64,000 nucleotides of DNA from Hymenobacter psychrophilus (GCF_900107135.1 NZ_FNOV01000004.1:1-64000), one strand, 5' to 3'. Positions 16,101 to 24,442 are shown, counted from the first letter of the stretch. The notes: a model not told the origin generated them from the sequence alone. Translations and numbers: made by a program.

Positions 16101-17551
16101 TGTCCAACTCGGCGGGGGGCGAGGTGCAGAAGCCGCTGGCCACCGTGGTAATTGGCGGGCTGGTGACGGCTACGCTGCTCACCCTACTAGTGCTGCCGGT
16201 GCTTTATTACCTGGAAGAAACCTGGATGGCCCGCCGGGCCGCCAAAAAAGCAGCGGCCGGCTCGTCGGCGCAGCTCGGCGTGGCTGGCCTCGTGCTACTA
16301 CTGGCCGTGGGTGGGGCGTTGCTGCCCGGCCGGGCGCTGGCCCAGAATGCGGCCGGGCCTGAAATTGGGCCGCTCAACGCCTCCCAGGCGGTAGCGGCCG
16401 CCCTGGCCCAGAGCGGTACCGTGCTCGGGGCCGAGCAGCAGCTGGCCGCCCAGCAGGCGGCCGTGCGTGCCGCCCGCGACTTCGGCCGCACCACCGTGCA
16501 GGGCAACTTTGGCCAGTACAACTCGGCGCGGAAAGACAACTCGTTCACCATCAGCCAGCCGCTGGCCTGGCCGGGCTACTACGGCACACTCAGGGCCCTG
16601 GCCAAGGCCCAGGTAGCCACCCGGGAGCAGCAGCTGGCCCTGGTGCGGGCCGACGTGCGCCGCCAGGTGCGCCTGCAATACGAGGCCGCCGTGCACGCCC
16701 GCCACCGCCTGCGCACCCTGCGCGCCCAGGACAGCCTCTACACCGAGTTCGTGCGGGCCGCCCAGCTGCGCTTTCGCACCGGCGAAACGGCCCGGCTGGA
16801 AGTAGCCACGGCCCTGGTGCAGCAGGGCGAAACCCGCATTCGCCTCGCCCAAACCCGCACTGAGTATGCGGTGGCCGTGCGCCAGCTCCAGGCCCTGCTC
16901 CAACGCCCCGAGCCCGTGGCCGTGGCCGACAGCACCCTCGCGCCGCTAGTGCCCCAAATGCCAACCATCCCCGGCGACACGGCCGCCTTCGCCCGGAGTT
17001 TGCTGGCCCAGGTACTTGCCCAACAGGTGGTCGTGGCCCGCGCCGAAACCCGCGTGACGCAGGCCCAAGGCAAGCCGGGGATTAGCGTGGGCTACTTCAA
17101 CCAGTCGCTCATCGGCCCGCAGCTGGTAGACGGCGTGGCCCGCAACTACGGGGCCGGCGACCGGTTTCAGGGCGTGCAGGCCACCGTGGCCGTGCCCTTG
17201 GTGCAGGGGCCGCAAAAGGCGCGGGTGCAAGCCGCTCGCCTGCAGGAAAAAGTGGCCCAGACCGGCTACGCCCGCTACCAGGCCGAGCTGGCCGGCCAGG
17301 TTGAGGCCCTGTTGCTCCAAGTCGCTGAGCAGCAGCAGCGCCTGCAATTCTACGAGCAGACCGGTCTGCCGCAGGCCGCCGTCATCACCCGCATAGCCAC
17401 CAAGGCTTTTAAGGCAGGCGAGAACGGCTACACCGAATACCTGCTCAACCTGGACCGCGCCCTGCGCCTGCGCACCGACCACCTCGACGCGCTGCTGCAA
17501 CACAACCAGACCGTCATCGAGCTGGACTACCTGCTAAACAGCGGCCAGTAA
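13109..17551 (+). CDS. CzcA/CusA-type heavy-metal RND pump fused to a TolC-like outer-membrane channel
   Basis: A 1480-residue fusion. Residues 1 to about 1045 are a complete heavy-metal-efflux RND transporter: MLDSIIRFSIGHKLLIGLL (TM1), PDITNNQVQV, two large periplasmic domains, and the TM4 charge motif GAIDFGLIVDGAVIIVEAI with its conserved Asp and Glu residues for proton relay. Later come FIPTLEEGDFAVETRV and LRPVLMTATVASLGFLPMA. A basic stretch (ARRAAKKAAA), a hydrophobic segment and ALAQN (about 1045-1080) look like an internal signal peptide. Residues about 1085-1480 are a TolC/CzcC-type channel with coiled-coil repeats. CzcA-TolC fusions are known in Bacteroidota. The start at 13109 gives the standard CzcA N-terminus; frames extend upstream to a GTG at 13043. 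The metal is not decided by the sequence. Confidence 0.93.
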   Translation: MLDSIIRFSIGHKLLIGLLTLALVAWGGYSVLHLPIDAVPDITNNQVQVITQTPSLGAPDVERLVTFPIEQAIATIPDVREVRSFSRFGLSVVTIVFPDATDIYWARNQITERLKEAERQIPPGAGTPELAPVTTGLGEIYQYVLHPKKGYKKQFSPTELRTVQDWLVRRQLLGTPGVADVSSFGGNIKQYEVAVEPERLRAYNVSIGELFAALEQNNQNTGGAYIDKNPAAYFIRTEGLVGSLEDVGRIVVKAPPAGGGVPVLVRDVAEVRFGHAVRYGLMTRNQEGEVVGGLVLMLKGANSSEVIKAVKQRMAVIEQTLPEGLVIEPFLDRTKLVDQAIGTVSKNLAEGALIVIFVLVLFLGNWRAGLVVASVIPLAMLFAISLMRVFGVSGNLLSLGAIDFGLIVDGAVIIVEAIVHRLATLNRPAGALALNGEEMDEEVYQASSKIRSSAAFGEIIILIVYLPLLALGGIEGKMFRPMAQTVAFAILGAFILSLTYVPMLSALALSRNTDHQPNLSDRVLGNLARRYQRVVDWALGAKALILGTALALFVGALLLFGTLGGEFIPTLEEGDFAVETRVLPGSSITYTAEKAQQAAGILLKNFPEVKEVVAKVGSSAIPTDPMPVEACDLIIVLKDRKEWTSADSREALVDKMSAKLSAIPGVTFGFQQPIQMRFNELISGAKQDVVIKIFGEDLQQLDDYAGQVGELVKGLPGATDLYVERATGQSQLVAQVDREKLAQYGLSVNDVNRTVQAAFAGEVAGQVFEKERRFDLVVRLKEDARQDISNLRQLFIAAPDGRQVPLEQVAKVSLVSGPSQIQRDDAKRRVIVGFNVRGRDVESLVQQVQQRIDKQMKFAPGYYVTYGGQFENLQSARARLLLAVPVALLLIFVLLYATFNSVSQSVMIFTAIPLSAIGGVLALWLRGMPFSISAGVGFIALFGVAVLNGIVLIGYFNQLKQEGITDLRARILEGTHVRLRPVLMTATVASLGFLPMALSNSAGGEVQKPLATVVIGGLVTATLLTLLVLPVLYYLEETWMARRAAKKAAAGSSAQLGVAGLVLLLAVGGALLPGRALAQNAAGPEIGPLNASQAVAAALAQSGTVLGAEQQLAAQQAAVRAARDFGRTTVQGNFGQYNSARKDNSFTISQPLAWPGYYGTLRALAKAQVATREQQLALVRADVRRQVRLQYEAAVHARHRLRTLRAQDSLYTEFVRAAQLRFRTGETARLEVATALVQQGETRIRLAQTRTEYAVAVRQLQALLQRPEPVAVADSTLAPLVPQMPTIPGDTAAFARSLLAQVLAQQVVVARAETRVTQAQGKPGISVGYFNQSLIGPQLVDGVARNYGAGDRFQGVQATVAVPLVQGPQKARVQAARLQEKVAQTGYARYQAELAGQVEALLLQVAEQQQRLQFYEQTGLPQAAVITRIATKAFKAGENGYTEYLLNLDRALRLRTDHLDALLQHNQTVIELDYLLNSGQ

Positions 17552-17583
17552 GCCTGTTTCGCACCCATTGATATTCTCACGTT

Positions 17584-17623
17584 TGTCATGCTTCGACTGC
17601 GCGGATGCCAGATAAAGTATGAT
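17584..17623. repeat. Degenerate TGTCATGCTTCGACTGCGC-type palindromic repeat
   Basis: TGTCATGCTTC at the left and AAAGTATGATG at the right give an imperfect hairpin around GACTGCGCGGATGCCAGAT. It matches the better-preserved element at 26170-26222 closely but is shorter in the middle. Lies between the CzcA-TolC gene and the adaptor gene. Confidence 0.65.
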
Positions 17624-17646
17624 GTTCTCTTGATAATCCAGACTGT

Positions 17647-18837
17647 ATGAAATTCCTTCTCAAACCTGCCTTCCTTATGGCCGGGTTCCTACTCGCCGCC
17701 GCCGGCTGCACCAGCAACACCGAACCCACCGACCTGGCGAATAACCCGGCCCCGACCATCGAAGCCGATAGTGCCGCCGCACCCACCGACCTGGTTTCGC
17801 TCACACCCGATGAGCAGCAGCTGGCCGGCATCCAGACCACTACCCTGACCCAGCGCGTGCTGGGGGCCGGCCTTAAAGTCAACGGCGTGCTGGATGTGCC
17901 GCCCGACAAGATGGTGTCCGTCAGCGCGCCGCTGGGCGGTATCGTGGAGCGCACAACCCTGTTGCAGGGCATGTACGTGCGCAAGGGCCAGGCGCTGGCC
18001 GTCATCAGCAACCCCGAGTTTATCCAGCTTCAGCAGGATTACCTGGAAACGCAGAGCCAGCTGCGCTACGCCAAACTGGAACTGGACCGCCAGCGCGAGC
18101 TGGTGCGCGAGGAGGTGGCCCCCGCCAAAAACGCCCAGCAGGCCCAGGCCCGCTACGGGGCCCTGACGGCCCAGGCGGCCGGCCAGGTGGCCCGGCTCCG
18201 GCTGGCGGGCCTGCCCGTGGGTGTCCGGCCCTTCGTGACTACCGCCACGCTACGCGCCCCCAAAGCGGCTTTCGTGAAGGCCGTTAACGTGGCCGTGGGC
18301 CAGAGCGTGATGCCCACCGACGCGCTGTTTGTGCTCGTGGACCCCGACCACCTGCACGTAGAGCTGACCGTGTTTGAAAAGGATGCCGCCCAATTAAAGC
18401 AGGGCCAGCACATCCGCTTCACCGTGCCGAACGACAGCAGCGTGGAGCGCACTGCCGCGGTGTACCTGATTGGCCGCACCGTGGACGAAACCCAGCGCAC
18501 GGTGCGCGTGCACGGCCACCTCGACCGCGAAAACGACCCCGCCCTGCGCCCGGGCATGTTCGTGCGGGCCGTTATCGAAACCACTACCCGCCGTGTGCCC
18601 GCCCTGCCCAACCAGGCCGTGGTCGATTACGAGGGCAGGCAGTACGTGTTCCTCCAGCAGCCGGCGGCGGCCGGCTACCAGGCCTTCCGCATGGTGGAAG
18701 TGCGGCGCGGCGAAATGGCCGGCGGCTACAGCGAAGTATTCATTCCCGGCGCAGAAGCGGCTGACGCTACGGCACGCTACGCCACCGAGGGCGCCTATTC
18801 GCTGCTGAGCAAGCTCAAGAACGCCAGCGAGGAGTAG
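17647..18837 (+). CDS. Efflux RND periplasmic adaptor lipoprotein (CzcB/CusB-like)
   Basis: A 396-residue membrane-fusion protein that bridges the inner-membrane pump and outer-membrane channel. It starts with a lipoprotein signal (FLLAAAGC, lipidated Cys21). A first lipoyl/barrel-sandwich half follows (VSAPLGGIVERTTLLQGMYVRKGQALAVI), then a helical hairpin (IQLQQDYLETQSQLRYAKLELDRQ) and the second lipoyl half (LRAPKAAFVKAVNVAVGQSV). A beta-barrel and a C-terminal membrane-proximal domain complete it (PGMFVRAVIETTTRRVPALPNQAVV). It lies 95 bp after the pump gene and supplies the third part of a tripartite pump whose other two parts are fused. No His-rich N-terminal metal-binding domain is seen. 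Confidence 0.92.
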   Translation: MKFLLKPAFLMAGFLLAAAGCTSNTEPTDLANNPAPTIEADSAAAPTDLVSLTPDEQQLAGIQTTTLTQRVLGAGLKVNGVLDVPPDKMVSVSAPLGGIVERTTLLQGMYVRKGQALAVISNPEFIQLQQDYLETQSQLRYAKLELDRQRELVREEVAPAKNAQQAQARYGALTAQAAGQVARLRLAGLPVGVRPFVTTATLRAPKAAFVKAVNVAVGQSVMPTDALFVLVDPDHLHVELTVFEKDAAQLKQGQHIRFTVPNDSSVERTAAVYLIGRTVDETQRTVRVHGHLDRENDPALRPGMFVRAVIETTTRRVPALPNQAVVDYEGRQYVFLQQPAAAGYQAFRMVEVRRGEMAGGYSEVFIPGAEAADATARYATEGAYSLLSKLKNASEE

Positions 18838-18895
18838 CCGTTGCTCTCACAACTGCCCACTGTGTTGTCCTGAAATATATTGACAGCTTTTCACG

Positions 18896-18930
18896 CTAAA
18901 AGCGGTGATGTAAACAGGCACCGCTTTTAG
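18896..18930. terminator. Bidirectional terminator hairpin
   Basis: A perfect 12-bp stem (CTAAAAGCGGTG / CACCGCTTTTAG) with an 11-nt loop lies between the convergent adaptor and YheT-like genes. The A/T-rich ends of the stem give partial U-tracts both ways. Confidence 0.7.
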
Positions 18931-19045
18931 CCAGGGCCTGATAGGGGGCCGTTGTCGGACCCTAGCTACCCCTGAAGCGCTGCGCTCAGTGCTTATGCAA
19001 AAGCCGAGCAGGCCATGAGAAGCAATACTGTAGAAAACCACCTAA

Positions 19046-20035
19046 CTACCCCGGCACCTCGCTCGTGAGAAAATCTACGGCCCGGCGCTCCGAGTAGTAC
19101 TCGCCATCGGGGGTACCTTCGCCAAAGCCTACGTGGCCGCCATCAGTGGGGGTTTCGAGGAAGACATGGGGGCTCGCGGCGGCTATTTCGTGGGGGAAGC
19201 AGGAAGGGGGCAGAAACGGGTCGTTTTGGGCGTTGACCAGCAGCGTGGGTACCTGAATGCCACTTAAGTAGCGGCCGGAGCTGGCGTGGGCGTAGTAGTC
19301 TTCGGCCGAGCTGAAGCCGTGCATGGGCGCGGTGAATCGGTCGTCGAACTCCGGGAAGCTCTGTAGCAACTCCAGGTCCGTGAGGTCGACCTGGCCGGGA
19401 AGTAGGGTGGCCTTCTGGCGCATCTTCTCACGCAGCGTCTTCATAAAGCGCTTCAGGTAGATGCGGTTTTCGAGGCGGCCAATGTGGTAGGAGCTGGCCC
19501 GCAGGTCGGTGGGTACCGAAAACACGGCCGCGCGTTCCACCTCGCGGGGCACGCGGGCGGGCTTTTCGCCCAGGTACTTAAGCGTTACGTTGCCACCAGC
19601 CGAGAAGCCCGTGAGCAGTATCCGGCGGTAACGGGCCGTGCCCAGGGCGTAGCGCACCACGAAGTCGAGGTCGTTGGTGTCACCGAGGTGGTAGGAGCGG
19701 AGCAGGCGGTTCATCTCGCCGCCGCAGCTACGGTAATTCCAGGCCAGCGCGTCCATGCCCGCCTGGTTCAGGGCCCGCACCATGCCGCGCATGTAAGGCC
19801 GCCCCGCGTCGCCCTCCAACCCGTGCGATACGATGGCCAGCGTGTCGCTTGGCGGCCCTCCGGCGGGCCGCCGCGACCAGTCGAGGTCCAGAAAGTCGCC
19901 GTCCTCGGTTTCTACCCGCTCGCGCTCGTACTGCACTTCGGGCACCGTGCGCCACAGGCTGGGCACAATGGTTTGCAAATGGCCGTTGAAGAGGTAAAAA
20001 GGCGGCTGGTAGGCAGATTCGGGAACGAGAGGCAT
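19046..20035 (-). CDS. YheT-family alpha/beta hydrolase
   Basis: About 329 residues of the UPF0017/YheT (ABHD1/3-like) hydrolase family. It begins with the diagnostic YQPPFYLFNGHLQTIVPSLWR. The alpha/beta fold follows: DFLDLDWSRR, oxyanion-type HGLEGDAGRPYMRGMV, the nucleophile elbow LLTGFSAGGNVTLKYLGE with catalytic Ser, the Asp of NAQNDPFLP and the His of DGGHVGF. The natural substrate is unknown; family members are esterase-like. The ATG at 20035 is preferred over the upstream one at 20098 because conserved sequence begins about 8 residues later. Faces the metal-efflux cluster across the terminator at 18896-18930. Confidence 0.88.
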   Translation of the reverse strand: MPLVPESAYQPPFYLFNGHLQTIVPSLWRTVPEVQYERERVETEDGDFLDLDWSRRPAGGPPSDTLAIVSHGLEGDAGRPYMRGMVRALNQAGMDALAWNYRSCGGEMNRLLRSYHLGDTNDLDFVVRYALGTARYRRILLTGFSAGGNVTLKYLGEKPARVPREVERAAVFSVPTDLRASSYHIGRLENRIYLKRFMKTLREKMRQKATLLPGQVDLTDLELLQSFPEFDDRFTAPMHGFSSAEDYYAHASSGRYLSGIQVPTLLVNAQNDPFLPPSCFPHEIAAASPHVFLETPTDGGHVGFGEGTPDGEYYSERRAVDFLTSEVPG

Positions 20036-20311
20036 GGCAGATAGGGCGGCTGAAAGCTGCTGGGGTAGCCGGTGGATACTTATAAAATCAGGGCGCAATG
20101 CCGACTAAGCAAGCAAGTTACCTAAATAAAAGTATGCATGCATACTGAATTTGGGGTGAGGTGGGTGAAGAAAGTGGTCAATCAGATTGGAACAAGGAAT
20201 TTGGCTGGCGTCGTTGAGCGGCAGCAAGCAGAATCGTTGTCCCGCGCTGGATGCCACTCGTTTTGTTTGCGTATCCTGCGCACTCCCATTACTTTTTACC
20301 GAAAAAGCCAT

Positions 20312-20341
20312 TTGCTAATTCGGCGCAAATCTTTACCTTTG
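20312..20341 (+). promoter_or_regulatory. rpsT promoter (TTG-N19-TACCTTTG)
   Basis: TTG at 20312-20314 (within TTTG), a 19-bp spacer and TACCTTTG at 20334-20341 form a textbook Bacteroidota primary-sigma promoter. The predicted start leaves a leader of about 40 nt before the rpsT ATG. The rest of the 354-bp gap upstream (20036-20311) shows no other feature. Confidence 0.82.
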
Positions 20342-20389
20342 CACTCCGCAATTGAATTGAATCAGAGCAGAAGACCATAATCAACCCTC

Positions 20390-20647
20390 ATGGCAAACCA
20401 TAAATCCGCCCTTAAGCGCATCCGTTCCAACGAAGCTAAGCGCGTTCTGAACCGTTATCAGGCTAAATCTACCCGCACGGCCATCAAGAAGCTGCGCGCC
20501 AACACCGAAGCTTCGGCTGCTCAGGAGCAGTTCCAGAAGGTGTCGTCGATGCTGGACCGTTTGGCCAAGAAGAACATCATCCACAAGAACAAAGCCGCCA
20601 ACAACAAGTCGAAGCTGGCCAAGTTCGTGAAGTCGCTGGCTGCTTAG
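20390..20647 (+). CDS. rpsT: 30S ribosomal protein S20
   Basis: An 85-residue, Lys/Arg-rich helical protein beginning MANHKSALKRIRSNEAKRVLNR, typical of bS20, which binds 16S rRNA early in 30S assembly. The C-terminal helix carries ASAAQEQFQKVSSMLDRLAKKNIIHKNKAANNKSKLAKFVKSL. The length is standard. It is a single-gene unit with its own strong promoter at 20312-20341 and a hairpin at 20680-20705. Confidence 0.97.
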   Translation: MANHKSALKRIRSNEAKRVLNRYQAKSTRTAIKKLRANTEASAAQEQFQKVSSMLDRLAKKNIIHKNKAANNKSKLAKFVKSLAA

Positions 20648-20679
20648 GCACCAACCGGCTTTCTGCTCTTTATAAGGTG

Positions 20680-20705
20680 AGGCCCGGTGCGCAAGCATCG
20701 GGCCT
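20680..20705 (+). terminator. rpsT terminator hairpin
   Basis: An 11-bp stem (AGGCCCGGTGC / GCATCGGGCCT, one G-U pair) with a GCAA loop lies 33 bp after the rpsT stop. The following sequence (TGCTGCGTTG) is not T-rich. Confidence 0.65.
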
Positions 20706-20713
20706 TGCTGCGT

Positions 20714-20748
20714 TGATTGGTAGTTGAATTTAGGTGATTGGTAGTTAG
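20714..20748. repeat. Single-arm GATTGGT/AGTTGAA heptad repeat
   Basis: Reads as 7-bp units GATTGGT, AGTTGAA, TTTAGGT, GATTGGT, AGTTAGG; an 11-bp phrase recurs at exactly 21 bp. No inverted partner was found nearby. Confidence 0.5.
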
Positions 20749-20803
20749 GCAGTTCCGGGCGTACATTAACCAGCCGTTTACCGCCCATCTACTACCGCTG
20801 CTT

Positions 20804-22315
20804 ATGCTACACCGCTACCTGCTGCTCTTGGCTTTACTGCTGATAACGGCCCTGGCCGCAACGGCCCAAAACTGGCGGCCCTTCCGGCCCAACGGGGCCG
20901 TGCACGCCTACATGCTAAGCCGCAATGGTGCGGCCACCGACAGTATCCTGACGCTACGCCTCGACTCGGCCGGGGTGCGGGGCGCCGATTCGCTGTACTT
21001 CTTTAACCGCATTATGCGGCCGGTGAAGAGCACGAACCTGGGCGAGCGGTGGCGGAAGTCGCGCAACAACCAGTTCGGGGCCCGGCTGCGCTACGAGGGG
21101 GCCACCCGGGTTTATTGGCTGGAATGGGCGGCCGAAGTCGGCGAGCCGGCCCGCAGCATCCCGCTACCCGTGTTTCGCAAGGCCGGCACCACGTTCACTG
21201 GCAGCAGCGGCCCCACGGCCACCGTCGTCAGCCGAACCGTGCGCGAGTTCAATGGCCAGTCCGATTCGGTGGCTACGTTGCAGGTTGGCACCGAGACCTA
21301 CGAACTAAGCAAAAACTACGGGCTGCTGGCGGGGCCGCAAACCAGCAAGACCGGCCTTATGCTGGCCCGGCTTCCTGTAGCAGCCGGCCTTAGCTACTAC
21401 AACCCGCTGCTGCTGGCCAATTTCCAACCCGGCGACGAGTTTGGGTATTATAATGAGCGGTTTGCTTTCGGTGGTGGTCTGATTTGTGAGGCCACCAACC
21501 TGCTGCAGCGCGTAGTAAGTCGGCAGCAAACAGCCGACAGTCTGATTTACGTGGTGCGCTACCAGTCGCGCACCCGAACCTCGGGGGCCCCGGGCTGTTC
21601 GGCGGCAGGTACTACATTTGAGCCACTCCGTACCGCCCGGCTGGCGGCTTCGCTGCGCACCGGGCAGTGGCAGTGGAGCCCCGGCAGGGCCCTAGGGCCA
21701 TCGAATAATGCGCACCTGCTGGCCTACGAGTGGGTGGGGTTGGGCACGGGTCTCACGATGGGGCACCCGGTCGTGCCCAGCCGCCCAAGCGGCGTGGCGT
21801 GCAGCCCCCGAGCCGCGCTCCGGACTCAGAGGTTGCACCTCATCCGAGGGGGAATGGAAAATGTTTACCTGCCCTTTTTCGACTTTGACTGGCCTGGTTT
21901 GAATGAGTTTTTGAGCGCTGACCTAGGCGTCGTGCGGCTGAGTGATTCAAACCTGTTGGACTTGGTTTACTACCGCCGCACGAGCAGCAGCGGCGTCGTA
22001 GCCACCTGCGGCACCCGTGAGCCGTTCGACCTACTGCTATCGGCGGCCCCTGGCAGCGTGGCGTCGGCTGGCGTGCGGCTCTACCCCAATCCGGCGGCCA
22101 TTACGGCCACGCTGGAGTTACCAGTTCCCACTACCGCCCCCGCCCATCTGACGCTGCTCAATGGTACCGGCCAAACGATTCGGACGCAACGGCTGCCATC
22201 CGGGACCACGCGGGCCACGGTGGCGCTGGCCGGGCTGCCCGTGGGCCTGTACCTGGTACGCCTGGAGCAGTTGGGCAGCCCGCCGCTACTGTTGCGGCTG
22301 CAACGCGGGCAGTAG
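20804..22315 (+). CDS. Secreted protein with T9SS type A sorting domain
   Basis: A 503-residue protein with a signal peptide (MLHRYLLLLALLLITALAATAQ) and a C-terminal T9SS sorting domain of about 80 residues (VRLYPNPAAITATLELPVP ... LAGLPVGLYLVRLEQ). The middle has no recognised domain; it is rich in Arg, Thr and Ser and contains a few Cys. Type A sorting domains direct proteins through the type IX machinery to the cell surface or medium. The ATG at 20804 is chosen because it begins the signal peptide. It is followed by the strong hairpin at 22328-22398. Function of the passenger unknown. Confidence 0.82.
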   Translation: MLHRYLLLLALLLITALAATAQNWRPFRPNGAVHAYMLSRNGAATDSILTLRLDSAGVRGADSLYFFNRIMRPVKSTNLGERWRKSRNNQFGARLRYEGATRVYWLEWAAEVGEPARSIPLPVFRKAGTTFTGSSGPTATVVSRTVREFNGQSDSVATLQVGTETYELSKNYGLLAGPQTSKTGLMLARLPVAAGLSYYNPLLLANFQPGDEFGYYNERFAFGGGLICEATNLLQRVVSRQQTADSLIYVVRYQSRTRTSGAPGCSAAGTTFEPLRTARLAASLRTGQWQWSPGRALGPSNNAHLLAYEWVGLGTGLTMGHPVVPSRPSGVACSPRAALRTQRLHLIRGGMENVYLPFFDFDWPGLNEFLSADLGVVRLSDSNLLDLVYYRRTSSSGVVATCGTREPFDLLLSAAPGSVASAGVRLYPNPAAITATLELPVPTTAPAHLTLLNGTGQTIRTQRLPSGTTRATVALAGLPVGLYLVRLEQLGSPPLLLRLQRGQ

Positions 22316-22327
22316 AGTATTTAGGCC

Positions 22328-22398
22328 ATTAGCTACGAAAGAGCGGTGTATGGTGCGGGGACAAGCCGCGCGCCATACACCGCTCTTTCGTAGCTAAC
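22328..22398. terminator. Perfect 26-bp stem hairpin between convergent genes
   Basis: Left arm from 22328 (TAGCTACGAAAGAGCGGTGT and onward) and right arm ending at 22398 (ACACCGCTCTTTCGTAGCTA) form a stem of about 26 bp with a 19-nt GC-rich loop. It separates the T9SS cargo gene from pyk and probably terminates both. The outer ends resemble one unit of the AGCTAAC heptad family. Confidence 0.75.
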
Positions 22399-22411
22399 AG
22401 CTCAAACGAAT

Positions 22412-23851
22412 CTATGCTACGCTCACCTTTACCATGTTAGTTTTGCCCTTTTTGTTGATGGGCATGGAGGCCGTATTGATGAATACGTCACCCTTTTGCA
22501 GGTGGCCCGAGGCAGTGAGGGCGAACTTTATGTCGGACACCGTGCTGTCGGTGCTCACCATACGGTCGTAGTAGAAGCCGCGCACGCCCCAGATAAGGCT
22601 TAGCGCCGTGAGCAGCGGGCGGTTGTCGGTGAATATGAAAATGTTGGCTTGCGGGCGGTACTTGGCAATCTGGAAGGCCGTGTAGCCGCGGTGCGTCATG
22701 CCGGTAATGGCCTTGGCGTTGGTATTCTTAGCCAAATGGCAGGCCGCCGACAGCACGCTATCGACCATGAAGGAGGAAGCAGTGGGGTCGATGGGGAACC
22801 AGTGGTTGTAAAGCGTCGGCACCTGCGTTTCCACGCTTTTAATGGTGCCCACCATCGAGCGGATCACCTCGGCCGGGTAAGCACCCACGGCCGTTTCAGC
22901 CGATAGCATCACGGCATCGGCCCCGTCGATAACGGCATTGGCCACGTCGCTGGTTTCGGCGCGGGTGGGGCGCGGGGCCGTAATCATGCTCTCCATCATC
23001 TGGGTAGCCACAATTACCGGCACGCCCAGCTTATTGCACTTAGCCACGATAGTCTTCTGGGCCATCGGTACTTCCTCCATCGACACTTCCACGCCCAAAT
23101 CACCCCGGGCCACCATTACGGCATCGGTGAGGGCAATAATTTCGTCGAGGTTGCGCAGGCCTTCGGGGGTTTCAATTTTGGCTATTACCCGGATGCTTTT
23201 GCCGCTCTCGGCAATCAGATTCTTGATGAAGCGGATGTCTTCGGCCCGGCGGGCAAACGAGAGGGCAATCCAGTCCACATCGTTTTCGAGGCCGAAGCGC
23301 AGGTCCTCGATGTCCTTTTCCGTCATGCTCGGAGCCGATACGTCGGAGTTGGGCAGGTTGATGCCCTTGCGGGGCTTCACGAGGCCGCCGTAAATAACCT
23401 CCACGTCCACTTCCTGCTCGCGGTCGGTAGCCAGCACGCGCAACTCAATCTTACCGTCATCAATGAGAATCATGTCGCCTGGCTTCACGTCGCGGGCCAG
23501 GCCCAGGTAAATGGTGCTCAGGCGGGTGGCCGTGCTGATTTCCTTTTCGCCGCAGACGAGCTTGATTTTGTCGCCGGCCTTAATTTCGACTTCGCCACCC
23601 TCTACTTCGCCGAGGCGGATTTTAGGGCCCTGCAAATCCTGGAGCAGGCCCACGTTCATGCGCAAGTCTTTGTTGAGGCGGCGCACGGTGTGAATAACGG
23701 CCTGGTGGTCTTCGTGGGAGCCGTGCGAGAAGTTGAGCCGGAACACATCAACGCCCTCACGCATGAGCATGGCTAGCTTGTCGTAGGTGTTGGAGGCGGG
23801 GCCGACGGTGGCAATAATCTTGGTTTTATTGAAATGCGACGTGACTTCCAT
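22412..23851 (-). CDS. pyk: Pyruvate kinase
   Basis: A 479-residue glycolytic enzyme converting phosphoenolpyruvate and ADP to pyruvate and ATP. N-terminal TKIIATVGPAS, substrate region FRLNFSHGSHEDH, the B-domain, the catalytic Lys motif VIAKIETPEGLRNLDEI, DAVMVARGDLGVEV for metal binding, and PTRAETSDVANAVIDGADAVMLSAETAVGAYP are all present. The C-terminal allosteric domain is complete. It follows the IPExxxVDY gene by 59 bp on the same strand, a pairing often seen in Bacteroidota. Confidence 0.97.
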   Translation of the reverse strand: MEVTSHFNKTKIIATVGPASNTYDKLAMLMREGVDVFRLNFSHGSHEDHQAVIHTVRRLNKDLRMNVGLLQDLQGPKIRLGEVEGGEVEIKAGDKIKLVCGEKEISTATRLSTIYLGLARDVKPGDMILIDDGKIELRVLATDREQEVDVEVIYGGLVKPRKGINLPNSDVSAPSMTEKDIEDLRFGLENDVDWIALSFARRAEDIRFIKNLIAESGKSIRVIAKIETPEGLRNLDEIIALTDAVMVARGDLGVEVSMEEVPMAQKTIVAKCNKLGVPVIVATQMMESMITAPRPTRAETSDVANAVIDGADAVMLSAETAVGAYPAEVIRSMVGTIKSVETQVPTLYNHWFPIDPTASSFMVDSVLSAACHLAKNTNAKAITGMTHRGYTAFQIAKYRPQANIFIFTDNRPLLTALSLIWGVRGFYYDRMVSTDSTVSDIKFALTASGHLQKGDVFINTASMPINKKGKTNMVKVSVA

Positions 23852-23910
23852 GAGGTAGCTAAGAAACGAAAAGGCAAAAAAAAGGAACCGTGGCTGGTTG
23901 GCCGCGGCCT

Positions 23911-24342
23911 TTAGAAAAGAAAATTCTCTTTAAACTTCAGGTCGTTGGGGTCGAACTGGCTGATGAGTTGCACTTCGGGCAGCGCCGTGAGGTGGGCTAT
24001 GAGCTGTGGGGCGGGTAGCAGGTCGGTTCCCCCGGCATTGATTTGCAGCAGGTAATCGTACTGCCGGATGTCGGGGGCAAGGAAGGGTTTTTTGAGGGCG
24101 GAGGCGTCGGCGCTGCGGTTGCGAAACAGGCGCAGCGTGTGGTGCTCGGTGGCGTGCAGGTAGTTGCTGATCACGAGGCGGCCCCTCTGCAGCAGATCGA
24201 GAATCAGGTCGGGCTGCTTGATCAGGCGCAGGTGCAGGGCCCGGTTGAGCACCCAGGCCAGCGTATGCTCGCGCGACGACGACACGAGCCCAAACAGGTC
24301 GAAGTCGCAGGCGTAATCCACGTCCAGGGTGAAGGTTTTCAT
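23911..24342 (-). CDS. IPExxxVDY-type conserved protein
   Basis: A 143-residue protein of a small Bacteroidota-specific family usually encoded beside pyk and near acpP-fabF-rnc, exactly as here. The C-terminal half carries the family signature in diverged form (APDIRQYDYLLQI), followed by a short acidic end. N-terminus MKTFTLDVDYACDFDLFGLVSS. No enzyme motif or membrane segment. Function unknown. ATG 24342 is preferred to 24387 because family-like sequence starts here and a minus-strand TACTTTTG box lies 25 bp upstream. Confidence 0.8.
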   Translation of the reverse strand: MKTFTLDVDYACDFDLFGLVSSSREHTLAWVLNRALHLRLIKQPDLILDLLQRGRLVISNYLHATEHHTLRLFRNRSADASALKKPFLAPDIRQYDYLLQINAGGTDLLPAPQLIAHLTALPEVQLISQFDPNDLKFKENFLF

Positions 24343-24366
24343 AGGCGGCGGTGCGGAGCGAAAAGG

Positions 24367-24374
24367 CAAAAGTA
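24367..24374 (-). promoter_or_regulatory. Putative -7 box (TACTTTTG) for IPExxxVDY-pyk
   Basis: An exact TAnnTTTG match on the minus strand, 25 bp before the IPExxxVDY ATG. No -33 TTG at the expected spacing. Confidence 0.45.
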
Positions 24375-24442
24375 CACTGCGGGCCAAGCCTGCGGAACTG
24401 ATAGGGCCATAATCTTACACCCGTAAGATAAGGGGGTGGAAG

